Positions 58,079 through 64,000 of a stretch of 64,000 bases of DNA are shown here, piece after piece (position 1 is the stretch's first letter; every line of letters begins with the position of its first letter). The stretch spans positions 992,001 through 1,056,000 of the forward strand of contig NC_060024.1 of NCBI RefSeq assembly GCF_021134715.1, written 5' to 3'. The notes beneath the pieces were generated by a model. It worked only from the letters and a program-made list of their open reading frames with translations, was not told the DNA's origin and did no database searches. The position numbers were made by a program, and so were the translations under genes. The stretch comes from Daphnia pulex. Its lineage: Eukaryota > Arthropoda > Branchiopoda > Diplostraca > Daphniidae.

Positions 58079-58278
58079 CGCGACGAAATGTGAATGTGAT
58101 GACTTGTATCACAAAATTAAACAAATTTCAACATAGTCAGCACACAAGGAAATGTTAATGTTATCTGTCACAACTCACAAGACAACCACAAAAGAAAAGG
58201 GAGTGGACTTGCCGTTTGCCAGATTTCAACAAAGCAGGTGCGGTACGCAAGCACCAGCATGGTGTCATAGACAAAGAC

Positions 58279-58330
58279 CATGGTTGTTGATATAATGGTT
58301 CCCACTGTCTGTGTTATAAGGTCCCATAAG
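58279..58330 (+). repeat. P-like element terminal inverted repeat (ARPC2 side)
   Basis: 52 bp. It pairs with 61551-61602, differing only at the tenth base. Confidence 0.93.
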
Positions 58331-60657
58331 GCAGCTGATTTTTTTGTGATCTTTGGTTACTGCGACAGCCCCGCGACCTGGTGTTGGAAGGGTGGAAGCT
58401 TACACTGAAACAACACAGAAATTTTCTAAGTCCCTCGTAAACAAATCAGAGCTATGCGTACTTTGCGCATCCGTTAAACAGATTGATTGACGATTTTCTA
58501 ATTAAGATTAATTTCAGATGATAACAATAGATTTCATTGGTTCAATTTATAACTTGTAATGTGTATTAACGGCAGTCAGTGGAGCTTAATAACTTCCTTA
58601 TGCTTTCAAGACTCGGAAGTGGTAAAATTCCATTTGCTTTCAAATGTCTATATGTCTTGCTGCTTTTAAGTCGAATTTGAAGACAATGCATCAAAAATAA
58701 AGGGTCGTAACGCATTCCTTTCTTACAGTTATCTTTTCCCGGTTTTGCTTTAGCTTTGTCCATCATAGTTTTCACGATTAACTGTTCCTGATAGAGATTT
58801 GAAAAATCTATTAATAAACTGATATATGATATGGTCTTTAGTAAGTATGGAATGTCATTGTCAATCGTCTGGAATATTATTTTTGAATAGTCTTGCGAAT
58901 AAGTTGGATTTCACAAATGTGAGGGTTGGAATAAGGAATGATATCTCTATCGAAATAATTGGAAAACATTGGTCAAATAGGGAAGCATACATATAGTCTA
59001 GTCATGAGGTAATTAAATTAGTATTTCATTGTTACCGTAGGACTCAGGCACTTTAGTTTTTCGTCAAAGTTATTCTTTTTCTGTTCCTTAATCAATTTTT
59101 GGTTTGTAATAGTCAAAGTCTGCTTTTCTTTTTCTAAATTTGACACAATTCCAGAGACCAACTAAAATTACAAATAGAAAATATATTAATAGTAATCGTA
59201 TGTTAATTTATGAATAACAAAAAAATAATTACTTTTCCTTGTTGGAGAATTCTTCTCATTGCTAAATTTCTCTTTTGCTGTTGGTTTTTCTTTTGAATTC
59301 CTGTCCTCTCAGCCTTACAACCTAATTGTTTCTTGCGAGTCATCAGATATTTCTTAAGGAATTTGCAATTCAAACAAACATTGTTTTCAGTAAGTCCTGT
59401 GCACCGGTTAGATCGTATGATTTTTCCGTCTTTCACAGCGCTACATCGGGACGTCACACAAACATTCGCTAGTGATAGTTCAACAATTCCATCACACACA
59501 TTGCTTACTTCCACGGCACCAATAATGTTAGATAAATCTTCAATTACATTGAAATTAGTCTTAACATTACGGGGAAATATTTGTTTTCCATTGAGGAACA
59601 ATTCCACCTTATTCATGGAGACAACTGAGATTGTTTTTATTACAATTTTGCGATCTGGAGAAAATGAATGACTGAAACACACGAGGGTTTTGTTAACCTT
59701 ATCTTCTTGCCACATCCACGAAGAGGAAGGTAGTTTGACTCTCGCAATAACATCAGTGTATGTAGCTGGGTCAAGGTATCCTTCCATTTCTGTCTCCCGT
59801 GCTGTTTGTTCTGAATTTTCTTGTAACATTTCTTCTGTCATTTCACCCGGTGCTCCAATCAGTTCATCCACTTCCATATCATTTGGTTCAAATTCTACTC
59901 TCAATTGAGATTCAGATTCAGATTGTAGTTCTTTTTCAGGTGGAATGTGTAGGAGTGTTTCAGTAGTAGGTTCCTGGAACATGTCTTCTGTTGTTACACA
60001 TGGTAATGCCACAGGTTCAGCTGCTTCCATATCATTTACTTTTCCTTTTTCAGCGTCAAGTTGGTGTATAGCTGTAACATAACATGTCATGTTTTTAAAA
60101 AATATCTTATTACACTTAGTTTTTAATTTACCTATGCTATTTGACGTTGACTTCTTTGCATGTGATGGGATCAATACATTGGTGTTGTTATTCGACAAAA
60201 ATGATTGATTGTCCAACTGCAGCTTAGGATTAGCAGCTTTAGACTTTGCTGTTATATTTCGATATGGTGACTTAAACCTATCACTGTGAACATACTTCTT
60301 TGCAGCAGGTCTTTCGAGTACGCTGACATCATTTCCTGTTAGAAACATACAGAATTAGCAGTATTAGTATAACTTAACATTGTCATGGATAATTAAAATT
60401 TGAGAATACCTAGCAATTTACTGGGCCGAGCACCTGATTTTAATTTCCATTTCGGATAACTGTAAAACACGCCTTGAATTTCTCTCCCTTTAAGTATGTC
60501 GTTCTCTTCAAAATGAATACTGCAAATTCTGGACTGGCAAGTGAGTCCTGGCTTTTTAATAATTTCCTGCCAGGAATTTAGACACAACTTCGGTGGATGG
60601 AAAAACGCAAGACTTTCAATTTCTTTGTTATAAGAAGATTTACAATTAAAAACGAAA

Positions 60658-60842
60658 GGTTAAATCTATTGCCACGACATGATGTCGTGGCGCGACGGTC
60701 AAAACTGTCTATTGTCACGACATCTGTCGTGGCAATAAAGAGAAAATTGTCTATTGCCACGACACGCCACGATACGGCTATACTTCCTCTCTGATCTCTC
60801 ATATCGTGGCAATAACACGAAATTTGTCTATTGCCACGACAT
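60658..60842 (+). repeat. Foldback element terminal inverted repeat, left
   Basis: It pairs with about 61200-61373. The left copy has roughly 10 extra bases (CGACACGCCA-type) near 60760. The subrepeat ATTGCCACGACA recurs near 60668, 60753 and 60830. Confidence 0.85.
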
Positions 60843-60873
60843 ATATTTTTTTAAAATTCGACATTCACGCATG

Positions 60874-60950
60874 TTAGGTTAGGTTAGGTTAGGTTAGGTT
60901 AGGTTAGGTTAGGTTAGGTTAGGTTAGGTTAGGTTAGGTTAGGTTAGGTT
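60874..60950 (+). repeat. (TTAGG)15 arthropod telomere repeat array
   Basis: 77 bp of perfect TTAGG pentamers, the telomere repeat of most arthropods. It is internal to a transposon core and bounded by unique sequence, so it is interstitial rather than a chromosome end. Confidence 0.95.
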
Positions 60951-60982
60951 ATGTATGTCAAGTTTTTTACAATAACATTTCA

Positions 60983-61064
60983 GCAGTGGTAGCCGAATGG
61001 TCAGCGATGAATGCCACCATGCGATAGCATGGCGTTCGATTCTCCGTCGAGAGGGTAATTTTTT
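60983..61064 (+). ncRNA. tRNA-like RNA polymerase III unit
   Basis: The A box TAGCCGAATGG (60990-61000) and B box GTTCGATTC (61034-61042) both fit the consensus exactly (TRGYNNARNNG, GWTCRANNC), 33 nt apart. A T6 terminator lies at 61059-61064. The start resembles tRNA-Ser/Leu (GCAGTGGTAGCCGAATGG). A hairpin CCATGC-GATA-GCATGG (61017-61032) lies before the B box. The acceptor ends do not pair, so it is not a working tRNA but a tRNA-derived unit that could be transcribed. Confidence 0.6.
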
Positions 61065-61199
61065 ATTTGGAGATTACAACAAAGGTTGAGTTTCACGGGA
61101 TAATTGACAAGAAAATTGATGCGGGAATTATGCACATGTAGTTTTACCCTATTTAGTAGTTTTCCTAAACATCTTCTGTGGAACTTAGTACGAAAACGC

Positions 61200-61373
61200 A
61201 TGTCGTGGCAATAGACAAAATTCGTGTTATTGTCACGATATGAGAGATCAGAGAGGAAGTATAGGCGTATCGTGGCAATAGACAATTTTCTCTTTATTGC
61301 CACGACAGATGTCGTGACAATAGACAGTTTTGACCGTCGCGCCACGACATATGTCGTGACAATAGATCTAACC
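61200..61373 (-). repeat. Foldback element terminal inverted repeat, right
   Basis: Reverse complement of 60658-60842. Confidence 0.85.
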
Positions 61374-61550
61374 AAAACGAAACATGGTTTGCGTGTCATT
61401 TTACATTAATCTGCATTTCCGCCATTAAAACGTGAATTCTTCGTTTCTGCAGTAAGCCATTCAGTTAGAGATTGTGTGGGCAGATGGCAGCACTTTCGTA
61501 GTAACCATGCCCTGAGGAAAGATCATTGACGGAGAACTTTCAATTTTTTT

Positions 61551-61602
61551 CTTATGGGACCTTATAACACAGACAGTGGGAACCATTATATCTACAACCA
61601 TG
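61551..61602 (-). repeat. P-like element terminal inverted repeat (distal)
   Basis: 52 bp, followed by the ACAAAGAC duplication. Confidence 0.93.
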
Positions 61603-61688
61603 ACAAAGACCACTGGTTGATGCTGTCCATAAGAAAATTAACATGGCCAACTGTCGCCAGAATTCTTGCTACCCTTCCTCCGATTTTC

Positions 61689-61993
61689 CCGATTCTGTTT
61701 TGCTTGTCCTGCCCTCTAGTGTACGTTTTGTTCTCTACACTCTGCTTACATCTATTCCATTGCAATCATTCAATTGATTTCTCTGCTTTTGCAATTGGCA
61801 AACGTCAAAATTTAATACAAAATGACTTTTAAGTAAAAATTTGGATGAAAAAATTACCTAGAACTTTTAAACGCCAGCAAAGAATTTTACCAAGACAGAA
61901 GGAAAACAACTTTCGTCTGCAACACCCTTGCTAGCCACGGTGCAGTACAGCAGTTTATCCGCTAGGGGCAGGACAAGCAAAACAGAAACTCGG
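61689..61993. repeat. Small inverted-repeat element
   Basis: Arms of about 32 bp (61689-61719 and 61962-61993; core TCTGTTTTGCTTGTCCTGCC) enclose about 240 bp without a gene. Confidence 0.65.
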
Positions 61994-62065
61994 GGTCAGT
62001 AGGGATAGGGCTAAAAGGATAGGACATGCGAAACCAGTCTTCTTTATCTATGATGGTGTATTAGC

Positions 62066-62644
62066 ATGGTGTATTAGTATGGTGGGGGGACTTATGGTTG
62101 GAATCGGCTATCTCGGCTGAAGCCAGTGGTCGGCTATGATCAGCGCTGCCTGGTGGACAATTGGGTGAACTATGAGCTATAAACGGTTTGAAAATTTTCT
62201 AAGTCCGATTGCAGTATTGCACTTTGCTTATGTACTTATAAAGCTATAAAATCGTAAAAAATGAGTCAATAACAATAATTAAGTATTATTTTTTGAGCTT
62301 TAATTATTTTAAAATTAATAGAAAAAAAATATGAAAAAAAAATGATGAATAAAGGAAGCGAACCTTATTCCTCAAAAGTCGTGGCTCATTACTCTAACCA
62401 CTGCGTCAACCGGTTAATATCTGCACTCAAAAAAGTTAAATATATATACTCTTTTACAGACGAATTATTTTACAAAAGATATGTATTTTGGTTCATAGAG
62501 GGCACTGACAATAGCCGACCAGCCCTGCAATTGGCTGTTAAGAATTTCGACTTTTGCACTAAGCTCCGCCTCTTGTCCGGAAACTGGCTTCATTCGAGAT
62601 AGCCGATTCCAACCAAAGTTCCCCCACCATACTAATACACCATG
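62066..62644. mobile_element. MITE-like element with about 65-bp inverted ends
   Basis: The ends read CATGGTGTATTAGTATGG...CCATACTAATACACCATG. The inverted homology runs through GGAATCGGCTATCTCG to the GAAGCCAG motif. The 86-codon frame inside (62342-62602) ends in the inverted repeat and has no known motif. Confidence 0.8.
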
Positions 62645-62859
62645 GTATTAGTATGGTGGGGGAACTTATGGTTGGAAATTGGAATCGGCTGTCTCGGCTG
62701 AAGCCAGTGGTCGGCTATGATCAGCGCTGCCTGGTGGACAATTGGGTGAACTATGAGCTATAAACGGTTTGAAAATTTTCTAAGTCCGATTGCACTTTGC
62801 TTATGTACTTATAAAGCTATAAAATCGTAAAAAATGAGTCAATAACAGTAATTAAGTCG
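62645..62859 (+). repeat. Partial second copy of the MITE, same direction
   Basis: It matches 62071-62284 (an 8-bp deletion and a few changes) and starts where the first copy ends, giving a palindromic junction CTAATACACCATGGTATTAG at about 62633-62652. Confidence 0.85.
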
Positions 62860-62954
62860 TTTATAAGTCTAATTTCAATTTTTAAATAATGGAGTTAAAA
62901 AACAATGGATTAGCGAAGCAGAGAACTAGCAAAACGTGCTAAAATACGGGGATT

Positions 62955-63026
62955 TTGGGTTGGTAAAGTAAAGTAAAGAATTGTTTATTACACTATAGTT
63001 TATTGTATTTTACTTTACCCACCCAA
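62955..63026. repeat. Short hairpin, 18-bp arms
   Basis: Arms 62955-62972 and 63009-63026 (TTGGGTTGGTAAAGTAAA and its complement, one mismatch). Related TAAAGTA runs continue to 63115. Confidence 0.6.
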
Positions 63027-63158
63027 ATACCTTGTTTATCCTCGTTGCATTCGAGCTCATTCCCGCTTAGATACTTTACTATACTTAGCATATAGTACAG
63101 TACTATAAAGTAAAAACCAGGTAGTTAAACTAGACTTTTACCCAATTATGTCTCATAA

Positions 63159-63406
63159 CATGGGTATGGAGAGGTGGTTCCCAATGAGTCAATGACAGTG
63201 TTAAATTTCCTGTAAGGGGTCGTCCGCTCATTTTACTAAAAGGTTGTAGTGGAATGCCCATATGTCGCAAGAGCCTAGATGGCGCTGACTCACTACAACC
63301 TCCCTATCAGCTCCATACAAATTCGCTTGTAAAAAAGTACCTTCCCGTCGAATCCCCTAATGGGAAATTTAACACTGTCATTGGGAACCACCTCTCCATA
63401 CCCATG
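63159..63406. mobile_element. MITE-like element with about 45-bp inverted ends
   Basis: The arms begin CATGGGTATGGAGAGGTGG. The left arm has an 8-bp duplication (AATGAGTC) absent from the right. A second, inner pair (AGGTTGTAGTG and CACTACAACCT, 63241-63251 and 63293-63303) is nested inside. The frame at 63254-63502 overlaps the arm and is probably not a gene. Confidence 0.8.
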
Positions 63407-64000
63407 CCCATAATGATAAATGGCATTAATGTCCATTCGTCATTTGTCCCAAGCTATTTATTCTCAAATTTGGCATCCCTTCAGCTTAGCGACAGAATTT
63501 AAATTGGTTTTCTTCAAATAGCTTGTACTGCGTGAATGTCAATCGGTTTTAGATTATTTTTATTATATGTAATCCAGCAACGCGTGGTAATACAGACTTA
63601 TTTTGTTGGAGGGAATTACAGAGAGTTTCAGCTGCGACGTGAATTGATCAAGAACAGCGTCGCCATTATAACGGGTCACCTTCGGATGTTAAGGATCTTC
63701 GTACCGGTCGGCCATGACAATGGCGAAATGAAAAGAATCCTATTTCGGTATCCTATTACCGCCTATTACGATGCTAGTATTCGATAGCCGTACGCATCAT
63801 TTTTAATATTTGCTACTTGTGTCGTTTGGAAATTAGGCTAAGTCGTCGGGACATAATTCGTCGGGACATAAGAGCTTTGGATCTTTTAGCCACAATTACT
63901 GGAATTTAAAACAATCGGTTACATTTACTTTTGGCACACATGTAATAATTTGACAATGGGACCTATTCGACATGTTACCTAATATGAGCGAATAGATAGG
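63407..64000. other. No gene supported
   Basis: An 83-codon frame (63536-63787) lacks known motifs. The tandem GTCGGGACATAA occurs twice at 63845-63870. Confidence 0.35.

Larger units (their letters stand above)
60658..61373. mobile_element. Foldback/MULE-like element carrying telomeric repeats and a Pol III unit
   Basis: 716 bp, flanked by the 9-bp duplication AAAACGAAA (60649-60657 and 61374-61382). The ends GGTTA...TAACC begin long terminal inverted repeats (60658-60842 and about 61200-61373) built from repeated palindromic CACGACAT/ATGTCGTG units. A 9-bp duplication and long terminal repeats suit Mutator-like or foldback elements. The core holds a TTAGG array and a tRNA-like Pol III unit but no transposase. 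Minus-strand frames through the repeats are by-products. Confidence 0.88.
58566..61399 (-). pseudogene. THAP-domain P-type transposase lacking catalytic domain, split by insertion
   Basis: Coding blocks: 61399-61374, 60648-60410, 60335-60132, 60071-59233, 59161-59036 and 58787-58566. Ignoring the foldback insert and one duplication copy, they total 1656 nt (551 aa plus stop) in frame. The THAP finger (C-x4-C, HPP, W, C-x2-H in CSIHF) is cut between the first two cysteines. Next come a long acidic linker, a C-rich block (CTGLTENNVCLNCKF), a leucine-rich coiled coil (SNLEKEKQTLTITNQKLIKE) and a helix-turn-helix-type end (LHCLQIRLKSSKTYRHL-like, GILPLPSLESIRKLLS). Full P transposases continue into an RNase H domain; here a stop follows at once. 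The original product may have bound DNA as a repressor, like internally deleted P elements; that is an inference. Confidence 0.85.
58279..61602 (-). mobile_element. P-element-like DNA transposon
   Basis: The 52-bp terminal inverted repeats (58279-58330 and 61551-61602, one mismatch) begin CATGGTTGT, comparable to the CATGATG start of Drosophila P. The 8-bp duplication ACAAAGAC flanks both ends (58271-58278 and 61603-61610), the P-superfamily hallmark. It contains a five-exon THAP gene on the minus strand. Length is 3324 bp, or 2599 bp without the foldback insertion and one duplication copy. The RNase-H-like catalytic domain is absent, so it is a non-autonomous deletion form. Confidence 0.92.

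Noticed and set aside
60578..60802. Frames on both strands in the left foldback repeat
   Set aside because: They are readings of the palindromic repeat, mirrored at 61224-61409.
60874..60950. TTAGG array as a chromosome end or assembly terminus
   Set aside because: It is only 77 bp, lies inside an element with intact inverted ends and duplications, and unique sequence follows on both sides.
60983..61055. Functional tRNA gene
   Set aside because: A and B boxes are good but the acceptor ends do not pair and no standard anticodon arm forms; kept as a tRNA-like Pol III unit.
61001..61399. 132-codon minus frame at the foldback element
   Set aside because: Only its first nine or so codons belong to the THAP exon; the rest reads through the inverted repeat and Pol III unit.
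1..64000. CRISPR arrays, operons, ribosome-binding sites or other bacterial features
   Set aside because: Introns, polyadenylation signals, LINEs and LTR elements show eukaryotic nuclear DNA, and no spaced direct-repeat array is present.

Overview
This is an arthropod nuclear genome window. It is AT-rich, has short GT-AG introns (about 50-120 nt in the two intact genes) and carries the arthropod telomere pentamer TTAGG in one place. The transposon families resemble those I associate with Daphnia and other branchiopod crustaceans; that assignment is an inference, since I could run no search. Most of the window is a graveyard of nested, broken mobile elements. The only two clearly intact host genes sit together at 54.27-58.08 kb: FARSB (phenylalanyl-tRNA synthetase beta subunit, 10 exons, 589 aa, + strand) and ARPC2 (Arp2/3 complex subunit 2, 6 exons, 301 aa, - strand). 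They converge with 135 bp between their stop codons.

Layout. 1-4.5 kb: decayed Ty3/gypsy retrotransposon, a probable LTR, then the start of another copy. 6.7-16.1 kb: a minus-strand DUF4806-type gene whose two halves are separated by one composite insertion (7364-15425). That insertion has arms of about 0.6 kb, a Tc1/mariner-like DDE relic and cadherin-like exons, and a recent 4013-bp LTR element encoding only a gag-like protein is nested in one arm. 16.6-18.0 kb: a divergent gene of a tnp2-like transposase family, cut by a small inverted-repeat element. 18.7-23.5 kb: a Helitron (helicase, RPA-like protein, candidate 3' hairpin) with a 5'-truncated LINE inserted in the helicase. 24-33 kb: remnants of DIRS-like, uncharacterised transposase, gypsy and tnp2-like elements. 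33.3-38.2 kb: a degenerate non-LTR retrotransposon. 42.7-44.7 kb: a SWIM-finger/YqaJ-type gene fused to a second gypsy relic. 45-50 kb: direct 0.5-kb repeats around unrecognised minus-strand genes. 53.4-54.0 kb: a hairpin with 290-bp arms just upstream of FARSB.

58.3-61.6 kb holds the most unusual structure. A P-element-like transposon (52-bp TIRs, 8-bp target duplication) lies 200 bp upstream of the ARPC2 start codon. It encodes a THAP protein without a catalytic domain. Its first exon is split by a 716-bp foldback element (9-bp target duplication) that carries fifteen TTAGG repeats and a complete-looking RNA polymerase III unit (A box, B box, T6). 61.6-64 kb holds several small inverted-repeat elements.

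Four nested insertions can be dated relative to their hosts: LTR element in TIR element in DUF4806 gene; LINE in Helitron; small inverted-repeat element in tnp2-like gene; foldback element in P-like element. Two of them (LINE/Helitron and foldback/P-like) restore a continuous reading frame exactly when the insert and one duplication copy are discounted.
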